Assembly (NCBI RefSeq): GCF_038900095.1
Contig: NZ_JBBMQQ010000008.1
Location: forward strand, 62,001-126,000
Length of the DNA stretch: 64,000 bases
Source: Hoeflea sp038900095
Lineage (GTDB): Bacteria > Pseudomonadota > Alphaproteobacteria > Rhizobiales > Rhizobiaceae
Direction: 5' to 3'
Below, one piece after another: positions 35,321 through 43,834 of this stretch. Position numbers and translations under genes: made by a program. The notes under the pieces are model-generated. The model ran no database searches. It had not been told where the DNA came from and was given only the letters and a program-made list of their open reading frames with translations. Within the stretch, counting starts at the first letter, position 1; each line of letters opens with the position of its first letter.

Positions 35321-36352
35321 TTAGTTACAGGGGGCCGGGCCGCCGGAGACGCCCTGGCACAGGTCTTCCTTGCTGATCCAGCCAGCATCGACGACCGTGG
35401 TCAGGTTGTCCTTGGTGATCGGAACAGGCGCAAGGAACATCGCGGTCATCGTGGTACCGGCAGGCGAGGTCCATTCGACCGAGCCTTCGATGTCAGCCAT
35501 TGCAGTGCCGCTTGCCAGCTTGGCGGCGATTTCACCGGCAGTCTTGCCGAGCGCACGAGCGTCCTTCCAGACGCTGACGGTCTGGGTGCCCTTGGCAACG
35601 CGGTTCAGCGCGGCATGATCGCCGTCCTGACCGGAGACCGGGATCCCCTCCATGCCCTGCGCGGTCAGCGCCGCGACGACGCCACCGGCGGTGCCGTCAT
35701 TGGACGCCACGACTGCATCGACCTTGTTGTCCTCGGCAGTCAGGATCTGTTCCATGTTGCGCTGGGCATTGGCCGGCAGCCAGCCGTCGGTATAGGCCTC
35801 GCCAACGATCTTGATGTCGCCCGTATCAATGGCTGCCTGCAGAACTTCCTGCTGACCGCCACGAAGGAAATCGGCGTTCGGATCGGTGGGCGAACCCTTG
35901 ATCATCACGTAATTGCCCTTCGGTGCAGCGGCGAAAACGGCGCGCGCCTGCATGCGGCCAACTTCGACGTTGTCGAAGGTCAGGTAGAAGGCGCGGCTGT
36001 CTTCGATCAGGCGGTCATAGGCAATGACCGGGACGTTTTCGTCAGCGGCGGCCTGAACGGCGGGAATGATCGCCTGGGTGTCCTGCGCCAGAACGATAAG
36101 CGCGTTGACGCCCTGGGCCATCAGGCTTTCGATATCGGAAAGCTGCTTGGCGGCGGACGACTGCGCGTCGGTCGAAACGTAGGTGTCGCCGGCTGCCTCG
36201 ATGGCTGCCTTCATGGCGGCTTCGTCAGTCTTCCAGCGCTCTTCCTGGAAGTTCGACCAGGATACGCCGATCTTCATGTCCTTGGCAAAAGCTGCTGTCG
36301 ACATGGTGAGTGCGATGGCCGATCCGGCCAGCAAATGGATGATGGATTTCAT
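35321..36352 (-). CDS. xylF: D-xylose-type periplasmic binding protein
   Basis: A 343-residue protein with a signal peptide of about 23 residues (ending STAAFA). The mature chain follows XylF of E. coli as recalled: KIGVSWSNFQEERWKTDEAAM, GVNALIVLAQDTQAI, VIAYDRLIEDSRAFYLTFDNVEVGRMQA, KGSPTDPNADFLRGGQ, YTDGWLPANAQRNMEQ and VVASNDGTAGGVVAALTAQG. It captures xylose in the periplasm. The start at 36352 is fixed by an excellent ribosome binding site (GGGAGG, 5 bases before ATG). Its promoter region contains a perfect dyad and it faces the ROK regulator gene. No xylA or xylB is in the window. Confidence 0.9.
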   Translation of the reverse strand: MKSIIHLLAGSAIALTMSTAAFAKDMKIGVSWSNFQEERWKTDEAAMKAAIEAAGDTYVSTDAQSSAAKQLSDIESLMAQGVNALIVLAQDTQAIIPAVQAAADENVPVIAYDRLIEDSRAFYLTFDNVEVGRMQARAVFAAAPKGNYVMIKGSPTDPNADFLRGGQQEVLQAAIDTGDIKIVGEAYTDGWLPANAQRNMEQILTAEDNKVDAVVASNDGTAGGVVAALTAQGMEGIPVSGQDGDHAALNRVAKGTQTVSVWKDARALGKTAGEIAAKLASGTAMADIEGSVEWTSPAGTTMTAMFLAPVPITKDNLTTVVDAGWISKEDLCQGVSGGPAPCN

Positions 36353-36708
36353 GTAGTCCTCCCAAGGAATTAATCTGCCGGACGGGATTTTCCTGTCCGG
36401 CCTATGTTCAACTGCACGACCCGCAGCCCGGTAACGAGCTTTTTCTCGACAGTCGAGAAAATTAATGTCAGGCTTCCACCAAGCTGTCAACTCACGGCCG
36501 TCAGGCGGGCGGGCGTGGCGATTTCGCGCTTTTTCGCCAGCAGGGGAAAAACCCGCGATACTGAAGACAGACGAACCGGCGAGCGATAAAATATGTTCTT
36601 GTCCGGGGGACAGGGAGAGAGGCATGAGTGGAACAGGCCACCAGAGTCTGGCCATCATGCGATGAGGAACGAGAGTGGAATTGCAGCTATGAAGCGGTGG
36701 CGGCGACA
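36353..36708. promoter_or_regulatory. xylF-xylR divergent control region
   Basis: This 356-bp region holds the xylF leader and, between the divergent genes, the candidate operator at 36441-36461. A hairpin (GCCGGAC at 36377-36383 with GTCCGGC at 36395-36401) lies in the xylF 5' leader about 25 bases before its ribosome binding site. No gene is seen here. Confidence 0.6.
36441..36461. promoter_or_regulatory. Perfect inverted repeat, candidate operator of the ROK regulator
   Basis: Two 9-base arms, TTTTCTCGA and TCGAGAAAA, flank a CAG centre with no mismatch. It lies 88 bp upstream of xylF and about 250 bp upstream of the divergent ROK gene. ROK repressors bind such AT-flanked dyads. Binding by this protein is inferred. 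Confidence 0.65.
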
Positions 36709-37941
36709 ATGCTGACGAAGTCCAGCACCGAGCTTATTCGCCAACAGAACAGAGCGCTGGTGCTTGTAGCGCTGCGGCGCAAGAATGGTCAGTCACATAC
36801 CGAACTGGCAAAAGAGACCGGCCTTGCCTCGGCGACCGTGACGGCCATTACCCACGAGCTGGAAAAAGAAAACATCATCGAACGCACGGAGGCGGCACCG
36901 GCCGGCGGCCGGGGACGGCCGCGGATATTGTTCAAGCAACGCCGCTCGGCCGCCTATGCAGCCTTTGTCCGGATATCCTCCGACGTGCTGCAATATTCCA
37001 TGGTCGATTATTCGGGCACCCTGATCTACCGCATCGAGGAAAAACGCGACAATGCCGGACAGAAAGTCGAGGCATTCGCCGCCGATATCCGCAATGCACT
37101 GGGCCGGCTCGCCGACAAGTCCCGGGTTTCGCGAAGCGACCTGAAGGCAATATCGATCTCGTCAAAAGGCCTTGTCGCGGACGACAACACCACGCTGCTG
37201 TGGTCGTCGGTGCTTGGAAGCCAGCAGATCAACATGCGCGAGACGCTGGAACCGGACTGGCAGGCCAAGGTTACCCTGAACCACGAGAGTCTGCTGGTCG
37301 CCAGCGCTCTGCACGCCTCACTGAGCCGGGAGCAAGGCAAGCCGATCCCGCGGCTGGCAGCCCTGTCGCTCGGCCACTCGATCGGGCTCGGGGTCGTGCA
37401 TGCCGACAGCTACGAAACGCCCCGCGCCCGTGCTCCGGGATTTGGCCACATGATCCACAGCCATGGTGGCGCGCTCTGCCGATGCGGCTCGCAAGGCTGC
37501 ATCGAGGCCTATGCCGGATCCTACGCCATCCTGCGGGCTGCGTTCAAAGTACCGCCGACCACGCTTCCCGCGAACTTCGTGCCTTTCATCGAAATCGAGA
37601 AGATCGCCGTTCAGGCCCGGCGGGGCGACCGTCTGGCAAATTCTGCATTTCGTGACGCCGGCACCGCCATCGGCAACGGCCTGGCCCGGCTGATCAGTCT
37701 GCACGGCAAGATGCCGGTGGTGTTTACCGGCCCGGGCGTGCGTTTCTTTGACCTGATGCGTCCGGGGATCGATGAAGGCCTGTCGGCCTCGCTCGGCGTT
37801 CGAATCGAAGGGCCGCCGGAGATGTCGGCCTCGCTTGATGAGGAACGCCTCGTCTTCGAAGGCCACCTCAACCACACCATGTCGGCGATCGACCGCGATG
37901 TCATCGCACCCAAGATCCTTGGGCAGGGAGGAACACCATGA
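36709..37941 (+). CDS. xylR: ROK-family transcriptional regulator, probable xylose repressor
   Basis: About 410 residues. An N-terminal winged helix (RQQNRALVLVALRRKNGQSHTELAKETGLASATVTAITHELE) precedes a ROK sugar-kinase-like domain. The zinc site is GFGHMIHSHGGALCRCGSQGCIEAYAG. The frame is open to 36628, but ATG 36709 gives the usual N-terminus; a GTG at 36676 is another option. It is divergent from xylF, as for many rhizobial xyl regulators, and xylose or a related sugar is the expected inducer. Unusually, its stop overlaps the start of a di-haem oxidoreductase gene, so it heads a three-gene transcript. Confidence 0.85.
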   Translation: MLTKSSTELIRQQNRALVLVALRRKNGQSHTELAKETGLASATVTAITHELEKENIIERTEAAPAGGRGRPRILFKQRRSAAYAAFVRISSDVLQYSMVDYSGTLIYRIEEKRDNAGQKVEAFAADIRNALGRLADKSRVSRSDLKAISISSKGLVADDNTTLLWSSVLGSQQINMRETLEPDWQAKVTLNHESLLVASALHASLSREQGKPIPRLAALSLGHSIGLGVVHADSYETPRARAPGFGHMIHSHGGALCRCGSQGCIEAYAGSYAILRAAFKVPPTTLPANFVPFIEIEKIAVQARRGDRLANSAFRDAGTAIGNGLARLISLHGKMPVVFTGPGVRFFDLMRPGIDEGLSASLGVRIEGPPEMSASLDEERLVFEGHLNHTMSAIDRDVIAPKILGQGGTP

Positions 37942-39395
37942 CGTTTTCAGCACCAGGGGGACGATGGAGGTATCGCCCCGGGATCGCACCCGCACTGCTT
38001 CGGGGGCTGCTGCTGGCGGGTCTGGCGGCGCCAGCCCTTGCTGACGAGGCGCCCTGGGCCGAACGGACGCAGGCGCTGGGCGCGATAACAGAGATGCCAA
38101 CCGGCGTGCTGTCAAAGGATGAATTGGAGACGTTGGCAGCAACCGGAGAGCAGCTGTTTGGTGCGCATTTCACAACACTGGACGGCGTCGGCCGACCGCA
38201 GGCAACACAGGCGATCGACCCGACGCGGCGCAAGCACCCGCGCGAACAGGTGTTTTTCAGGACTGCGGGACCGGATGCCGGGTCCTGCGCAGCCTGCCAC
38301 AACCAGCCCGCCATCGGCGGTGCCGGCGACTTTGTCACCAATGTGTTTGCCTCGGAGGGATTTGAGAGCGCCGATTTCGATTCCCTTGACCCGCAGTTTT
38401 CCAGCGAACGCGGCACCAACCATATCTTCGGTGCCGGCCTGATTGAATTGCTGGCGCGCGAGATGAGCCTTGAGCTGCAGACGGTTCGCAGCCAGGCCCT
38501 GTCACAGGCGCGGAAAACCGGCTCTGCCGTGCGGCTGCCGCTGGAAGCCAAAGGCGTCGAATTCGGATACATTTCCGCCGAGCCCGACGGTTCGGTCAAT
38601 CTTGATGAACTCGACGGCGTCGATACCGATCTGGTTATCCGTCCGTTCAGCCAGAAAGGCGTGATGACCTCGCTGCGGCAGTTCACCATCAACGCCCTCA
38701 ACCAGCACCACGGCATGCAGGCAGGCGAACGTTTCGGCGCGCGCTGGACGGGATCGGATGATTTTGACGGTGACGGCAAATCCGCGGAAATTTCGGCGGC
38801 CGATGTCTCCGCACTGGTGGCATGGCAGGCAACATTGCCAACTCCGGTTCAGAAGATACCCGAGGCGGATGGATGGGCCGAGGCGGCTGCACGCGGCGAA
38901 GCGAAGTTCACGGATTTCGGCTGCACCGTATGCCACCGCCCTGCCCTGCCGCTTGAGAATCTCGCATTTGCCGATCCCGGCCCCTTCGATCTGGCCGGAA
39001 CGCTCAACGAACAGCAGGTTGCCGCCAGGGCGGTCTACGACATTGGCCTGAAGGACTGGGCCAGAGAGCTGCCGCGCGATGACCAGGGGCGCGTGCTGGT
39101 GCCGCTTTTTGGCGACCTCAAACGGCATGCCATGACCGACAACCAGATCGATGCGCTCGGCAACGAACTCATGTCGCAGCGGTTTGTCGACCGCAACATC
39201 TTCCAGACTGCGGAACTTTGGGGCGTCGGGTCGACACAGCCCTATGGCCACCGCAATGATTTCAGCAGTCTCGACGCGATCATTCTTGCCCATGGCGGCA
39301 ACGGGCGCCAGGCACGCGATGCCTATGCGGCTGCTTCCGACGCGGAGAAATCGGCATTGATCGCATTTCTCAAGACCCTGGTGATTGTTCCATGA
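37938..39395 (+). CDS. Di-haem oxidoreductase (DHOR/DUF1111 family), secreted
   Basis: A 485-residue protein with an N-terminal hydrophobic export signal (GIAPALLRGLLLAGLAAPALA). Two c-type haem sites are visible: Cys117-Cys120-His121 in SCAACHNQ and Cys329-Cys332-His333 in CTVCHRP. The spacing and ELWGVGSTQPYGHRNDFSSLDAIILAHGG near the C-terminus fit the DHOR family, relatives of MauG and di-haem peroxidases, usually described as thiol oxidoreductase-like. The protein should be periplasmic, passing electrons through haem; its substrate is unknown. Its ATG overlaps the ROK regulator stop and its end overlaps the UnbV-type gene, so the three genes are translationally coupled. Confidence 0.82.
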   Translation: MTFSAPGGRWRYRPGIAPALLRGLLLAGLAAPALADEAPWAERTQALGAITEMPTGVLSKDELETLAATGEQLFGAHFTTLDGVGRPQATQAIDPTRRKHPREQVFFRTAGPDAGSCAACHNQPAIGGAGDFVTNVFASEGFESADFDSLDPQFSSERGTNHIFGAGLIELLAREMSLELQTVRSQALSQARKTGSAVRLPLEAKGVEFGYISAEPDGSVNLDELDGVDTDLVIRPFSQKGVMTSLRQFTINALNQHHGMQAGERFGARWTGSDDFDGDGKSAEISAADVSALVAWQATLPTPVQKIPEADGWAEAAARGEAKFTDFGCTVCHRPALPLENLAFADPGPFDLAGTLNEQQVAARAVYDIGLKDWARELPRDDQGRVLVPLFGDLKRHAMTDNQIDALGNELMSQRFVDRNIFQTAELWGVGSTQPYGHRNDFSSLDAIILAHGGNGRQARDAYAAASDAEKSALIAFLKTLVIVP

Positions 39396-41041
39396 CCAAA
39401 TTGCGTTCACTCGCCGCGTTCGGCGCTCTCTGGCTCTCTGCGCTGGGCCAGTGCACCAGCGCACAAACCGCCTTTACCGCAGACACGCCAATCTTCAAGG
39501 AAGAGGCGGCCAGCGCAGGCATCACCCAAAGCTACACCGGCGGATGGGAATTTTTCGTCGGCGGTGGAGCCGCGAGTTTCGATTGCAACGGCGACCGGCG
39601 GCCTGATCTGCTTATTGCAGGCGGTGCGGGGCCGGCGAAATTCTTCGTCAACGAAAGTCCGACCGGCGGTGAACTGGCTTTCAGACCGCTGGACACCGGA
39701 TTGAAGGAAAAGGATCTCACCGGGGTGCTGGGCGCCTATCCGCTGGATATCGACAATGACCGGCACATGGATCTGGTGCTGCTGCGGCTTGGCCGGAACC
39801 TGGTGCTCAAGGGCGGCCCGGATTGCCGGTTCGAGAAAGCCAACCGCAGTTTTGCAATCGATGGTGGACGCGCCTGGTCGACCGGCATGTCGGCGACATG
39901 GGAGAAGGGCAACAGGTTTCCGACCATCGCGATCGGCAATTATGTTGACCGTTCCGCACCGGGGACACCGTTTGGAACCTGCGAACCAAACCAGTTGCTT
40001 CGTCCGCGTTCCGGCGAGACGCCGGATTATTCCGACCCGATGACGCTCGAACCCGGGTATTGCGCCCTGTCATTGCTGTTTACTGACTGGAACCGGACCG
40101 GCCAGCCGGATCTCAGGATCACCAATGACCGGCAGTATTACCGCGGGGGTGAAGAGCAGTTGTGGCAAATGTCCCAGGGCAGGCCTCCACGGCTCTATAC
40201 CGCCTCGCAGGGCTGGCAGAGGCTGACCGTCTGGGGCATGGGGATCGCCGAAACGGATTTCGACGCTGATGGCCTGCCGGAATATGCGCTGACCTCGATG
40301 GGTGACACCAAGCTGCAGAAGCTGGACGAAGAGGCGGGAGAAGACCGGCCGACCTATCGCGACATCGCCTTCGAGAAGGGAGCCACCGCGCACCGGCCCT
40401 ATACGGGCGGCGATCCGAAGCCTTCAACCGGCTGGCACAGCGAATTTGCCGATTTCAACAATGACACCAAAACCGATCTCTTCATCGCCAAGGGCAATGT
40501 GCAGGCGATGCCGGACTTCGCCAGTTACGACCCGGACAACCTGCTGCTTGGCGGCTATGACGACATCTTTCATGAAAAGGGCATGGAAGCCGGCATCGCA
40601 CTCGATACAAGGGGCCGCGGCGCCGTTGTCGAAGATTTCAACATGGACGGCATGCTCGACCTGCTGGTGGTCAATCGCGAGCATCCGGCAAGCCTGTTCC
40701 GCAATCTGGGGGCGGCGACTGACTGGGGTTACCGTCCCCTGGGCAACTGGATCAAGATCGAACTCGACAACGGCAAGATCAATCCTGCGGCGGTGGGGTC
40801 GCTGATTTCTGTTCGCACCGGCACGCGCACCCAGACCCGCCGCATACAGATTGGCGGCGGCCACGCTTCCGGGCGGGCCGGTTTCGTCCATGTCGGGCTC
40901 GGGGTTTCGGAACGGGCGACCATCCGGGTTCAATGGCCTGATGGCGAGTGGAGCCATCCCTACCGGGTTTTCGCCAATCAGCATGTCAGGATCATTCGCG
41001 GAGAGGCCAACGCACACTACTGGTATCCGGTGGCGCAATAG
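39392..41041 (+). CDS. Secreted FG-GAP/VCBS repeat protein with C-terminal ASPIC/UnbV domain (CRTAC1-like)
   Basis: A 549-residue protein with a signal peptide of about 24 residues. Beta-propeller repeats follow, each with a calcium-type loop: SFDCNGDRRPDLLIAGG, PLDIDNDRHMDLVLL, ETDFDADGLPEYALTS, FADFNNDTKTDLFIAKG and VEDFNMDGMLDLLVVN. The C-terminal about 100 residues are the ASPIC/UnbV domain (GNWIKIELDNGKINPAAVGSLISV, then GHASGRAGFVHVGLGVSERATIRVQWPDG). Such proteins are extracytoplasmic and often associate with secreted or surface complexes; no enzymatic activity is assigned. It is coupled to the di-haem oxidoreductase by a 4-bp overlap, suggesting a physical partnership in the periplasm. 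Confidence 0.85.
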   Translation: MTKLRSLAAFGALWLSALGQCTSAQTAFTADTPIFKEEAASAGITQSYTGGWEFFVGGGAASFDCNGDRRPDLLIAGGAGPAKFFVNESPTGGELAFRPLDTGLKEKDLTGVLGAYPLDIDNDRHMDLVLLRLGRNLVLKGGPDCRFEKANRSFAIDGGRAWSTGMSATWEKGNRFPTIAIGNYVDRSAPGTPFGTCEPNQLLRPRSGETPDYSDPMTLEPGYCALSLLFTDWNRTGQPDLRITNDRQYYRGGEEQLWQMSQGRPPRLYTASQGWQRLTVWGMGIAETDFDADGLPEYALTSMGDTKLQKLDEEAGEDRPTYRDIAFEKGATAHRPYTGGDPKPSTGWHSEFADFNNDTKTDLFIAKGNVQAMPDFASYDPDNLLLGGYDDIFHEKGMEAGIALDTRGRGAVVEDFNMDGMLDLLVVNREHPASLFRNLGAATDWGYRPLGNWIKIELDNGKINPAAVGSLISVRTGTRTQTRRIQIGGGHASGRAGFVHVGLGVSERATIRVQWPDGEWSHPYRVFANQHVRIIRGEANAHYWYPVAQ

Positions 41042-41079
41042 AGCACCGGCCGGTCAGCATGCCGCAATTGCCGGCAAGC

Positions 41080-41814
41080 TCAGTCGATAAAGCCAAAACG
41101 CAAGCCATGAGCAACAGCCTGCGTTCGGTTGACCGCATCAAACTTGCGGGCCGCGTTGTTGAGGTAGTGGTTGACCGTGTGTTCTGACAGCCCAAGGATC
41201 TGGGCGATTTCGATCGAGGTCTTGCCCACTGAGGTCCAGACCAAGCATTCGCGTTCACGCTCGGTGAGCGGGGAATCGGGCTTTACCGGCTTGGCTGAAA
41301 CCTGGTGCAATTTCTCGTGGATCAGGTGTCCATAAAGAACCAGCTCGGCGGTCTCCCCAACGCTCAAGGGCGCGCGCTTGCCGACAAAGAGCACGGCCGC
41401 CGGTCCATGATCGGGATGGAAAACCGGAACAATGAACGAGCAATCCAGCTTGTAAGCGGTTGATACGCCCTCGGCGAAAGACCGGAAATCGGCGGGCACC
41501 GGCGAGGCTGATTTATCAAGCTGATATTCGATCGGCGCACCGGTCTGGCGCAAGATGGTGGCCAGGGGATTGCTTGCAACCGGCTCCCTGGCTTCATGCG
41601 CCTGTACCATTTCAGAGGGGGCGGAGGTGATGATGATCGCATCCGAGAAGGACTTGGCGTCCGCCGCCGGTCCCCTGACGACAAAAAAGTACTGGTATCC
41701 GAAACCGGTGGAGATCTCACGCAGCAACCTGAGAATATCAAACTGTGTCTCACAGTTCTGAAGCTGCTGAAAATTATTGATAACGCCTAGTTTTTGCTGA
41801 CCCTGCGCGATCAT
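41080..41814 (-). CDS. LuxR-family regulator with divergent autoinducer-binding-like domain (LuxR solo)
   Basis: A 244-residue regulator. The C-terminal helix-turn-helix is LTERERECLVWTSVGKTSIEIAQILGLSEHTVNHYLNNAARKFDAVNRTQAV. The N-terminal about 170 residues have the length and fold pattern of an autoinducer-binding domain, but the usual acyl-homoserine-lactone contacts are not recognisable: there is no Asp-Pro pair and no conserved tryptophan at the expected place. There is no luxI in the window. It may respond to another ligand or none. It is divergent from the DmdB-like ligase, separated by 317 bp, and might regulate it; that is positional inference. Confidence 0.82.
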   Translation of the reverse strand: MIAQGQQKLGVINNFQQLQNCETQFDILRLLREISTGFGYQYFFVVRGPAADAKSFSDAIIITSAPSEMVQAHEAREPVASNPLATILRQTGAPIEYQLDKSASPVPADFRSFAEGVSTAYKLDCSFIVPVFHPDHGPAAVLFVGKRAPLSVGETAELVLYGHLIHEKLHQVSAKPVKPDSPLTERERECLVWTSVGKTSIEIAQILGLSEHTVNHYLNNAARKFDAVNRTQAVAHGLRFGFID

Positions 41815-42131
41815 AAACGCACCATCGCGGCAACGCAGCCTACCTTAGAGTACCCAAATTCAACTCTTCCGTATCCATGTCCTGCCAGTAAATCGCTGAG
41901 CTTCAACTCACCATTCCAATCCATAGTCCAGTACAAACAAACCTTCGACGAAGCAGCTTGCTGCCAAACAGTCAGGCTTCAATACCAGTATCTTAGCTTC
42001 TTTGTATTTAAGGTTATACTAATTTTCAAGAGATGCAAAACATCAATTTGGCAATAATTTAATATTGTCTCCCCTCCCCCCGAAGCGCTACTGTTCCGAG
42101 CTGGAAGAGGAAGAAATCCAAAGGGGATCAT
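41815..42131. promoter_or_regulatory. 317-bp divergent promoter region between luxR solo and dmdB
   Basis: The region is AT-rich, especially 41925-42060, and holds no convincing gene. A TATACT hexamer at 42015-42020 could be a -10 for the ligase gene, but no good -35 is seen. The ligase start has a ribosome binding site (AAGGGGA). I found no clear lux-box dyad. Confidence 0.35.
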
Positions 42132-43760
42132 ATGCTTGGAATGATGCAGGAATGGCCGCTTCTCTGCCACAAGGTCATCGATCATGCGGCGATTTATCAT
42201 GGCCAGAGAGAAATCGTGTCACGGTCAATCGAAGGACCTTTTCACAGAACAAACTACGCAGAGGTCCGCGCCCGTTCACTCAAGCTCGCGCAGCGCCTGG
42301 AGCGTGACGGTTGCCGCATCGGCGATCGAATCGCGACGATGGCCTGGAACACCTGGCGGCACCTGGAAACCTGGTACGGAATTCTCGGGATCGGCGCGGT
42401 TTACCACACCCTCAATCCACGGCTGTTTCCCGACCAGATCGCCTGGATCATGAATGACGCCGAAGACAAGATGCTGTTCGTCGATCTTACCTTCGTCAAA
42501 CTGGTCGAGATGATCGCACCCAAGGTTCCAAGCCTGGAACGCATCGTCATCCTGACCGATGATGCGCATATGCCGGAAACATCGCTCAAGAACGCGGTTT
42601 CCTATGAAAGCTACCTGGCGGAAGCCGACGGGGACTTTGCCTGGGCGGAATTCGACGAACGGACCGCAGCCGGAATGTGCTACACTTCGGGCACCACCGG
42701 CGACCCCAAGGGCGTTGTGTATTCGCACCGCTCCAATGTCCTTCACGCCATGGCAGCGCTTCAGCCCGACATGCTCAACCTTTCGTCACGCGACCGGTTG
42801 ATGCCGGTGGTTCCGCTGTTTCATGCCAATGGATGGTCGACGGCTTTCTCCGGTCCGATGTGCGGCTGCTCGATGATCATGCCCGGCGCGGGCATGGACG
42901 GGGCATCGATCTACGAAATCCTGACGCAGGAGAAAGTGACGATCACGGCTGCGGTGCCGACCGTCTGGCTGATGCTGCTCCAGCACATGGAAAAGCACGG
43001 CGGCGACCTGCCGGATCTTTCACGCGTGGTGATCGGCGGATCGGCCTGCCCGCGCGCCATCACAAAGGCGTTCCAGGATGACTACGGCGTCGAAGTCATT
43101 CATGCCTGGGGCATGACCGAGATGAGCCCGCTTGGAACCCTGTGTTCAATCAAGCCGGAATACAGCCACCTTACCGGCGAGGAAAAACTCGACCTGCAGG
43201 CCAAGCAGGGTCACCCGCCGTTTACGGTGGAAATGAAGATCACCGACGACGAAAACAAGGAACTGCCCTGGGACGGCAAGACCTTCGGCCGGCTCAAGGT
43301 TCGCGGCCCGGCGGTCTCGTCGTCCTATTACAAGGGCCGTGGCGCCGAGCAGTTCGATGCCGAAGGCTGGTTCGATACGGGCGATGTCGCCCATGTCGAT
43401 CCGCACGGCTACATGCAGATCACCGACCGTGCCAAGGACGTGATCAAGTCGGGCGGGGAATGGATTTCCTCGATCGATATCGAGAACCTGGCAGTCGGAC
43501 ATCCCGACGTGGCCGAAGCTGCAGTGATCGGTGTCGCGCACCCGAAATGGGACGAACGCCCCCTGCTGGTCATCGTGGTCAAGGAGGGACGCTCGCCGAG
43601 CAAGCAGTCCATCCTGGATTTCCTGGAAGGCAAGATCGCCAAATGGTGGATGCCGGACGATGTGATGTTCATTGATGAAATCCCGCACACCGCAACGGGC
43701 AAGATCCAGAAAACCGTGTTGCGTGAGCGGCTCAAGGACTACCAACTGCCCACCGTCTGA
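42132..43760 (+). CDS. dmdB: Acyl-CoA ligase, 3-(methylthio)propionyl-CoA ligase (DmdB)-like
   Basis: A 542-residue AMP-forming ligase. The phosphate loop is CYTSGTTGDPKGVVYSHRS, followed by GWSTAFSGPMCG, the adenylate motif WGMTEMSP, the WFDTGDVAHVDPHGYMQITDRAKD hinge and the catalytic lysine in PHTATGKIQKTVLR. The N-terminus MLGMMQEWPLLCHKVIDHAAIYHG and VSRSIEGPFHRTNYAEV resemble DmdB of Ruegeria as recalled; DmdB activates 3-methylthiopropionate, a product of dimethylsulphoniopropionate demethylation, to its CoA ester. DmdB-type enzymes also take other short and medium fatty acids, and no other dmd gene is here, so a general acyl-CoA ligase role cannot be excluded. Confidence 0.72.
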   Translation: MLGMMQEWPLLCHKVIDHAAIYHGQREIVSRSIEGPFHRTNYAEVRARSLKLAQRLERDGCRIGDRIATMAWNTWRHLETWYGILGIGAVYHTLNPRLFPDQIAWIMNDAEDKMLFVDLTFVKLVEMIAPKVPSLERIVILTDDAHMPETSLKNAVSYESYLAEADGDFAWAEFDERTAAGMCYTSGTTGDPKGVVYSHRSNVLHAMAALQPDMLNLSSRDRLMPVVPLFHANGWSTAFSGPMCGCSMIMPGAGMDGASIYEILTQEKVTITAAVPTVWLMLLQHMEKHGGDLPDLSRVVIGGSACPRAITKAFQDDYGVEVIHAWGMTEMSPLGTLCSIKPEYSHLTGEEKLDLQAKQGHPPFTVEMKITDDENKELPWDGKTFGRLKVRGPAVSSSYYKGRGAEQFDAEGWFDTGDVAHVDPHGYMQITDRAKDVIKSGGEWISSIDIENLAVGHPDVAEAAVIGVAHPKWDERPLLVIVVKEGRSPSKQSILDFLEGKIAKWWMPDDVMFIDEIPHTATGKIQKTVLRERLKDYQLPTV

Positions 43761-43781
43761 GGCCAGGCAGCCCGACAACAA

Positions 43782-43814
43782 AAAGGCCCGGACGCATCTC
43801 GTGTCCGGGCCTTT
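43782..43814. terminator. Bidirectional rho-independent terminator
   Basis: A perfect 12-bp stem (AAAGGCCCGGAC with GTCCGGGCCTTT) with a 9-base loop lies between the convergent ligase and ABC ATPase genes. A-rich and T-rich flanks allow termination in both directions. Confidence 0.85.
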
Positions 43815-43834
43815 GTCATGCATGTCTGCAGGTA

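Noticed and set aside
41080..41814. Classical quorum-sensing pair with luxI
   Set aside because: No AHL synthase gene is present anywhere in the window and the signal-binding residues are not conserved.
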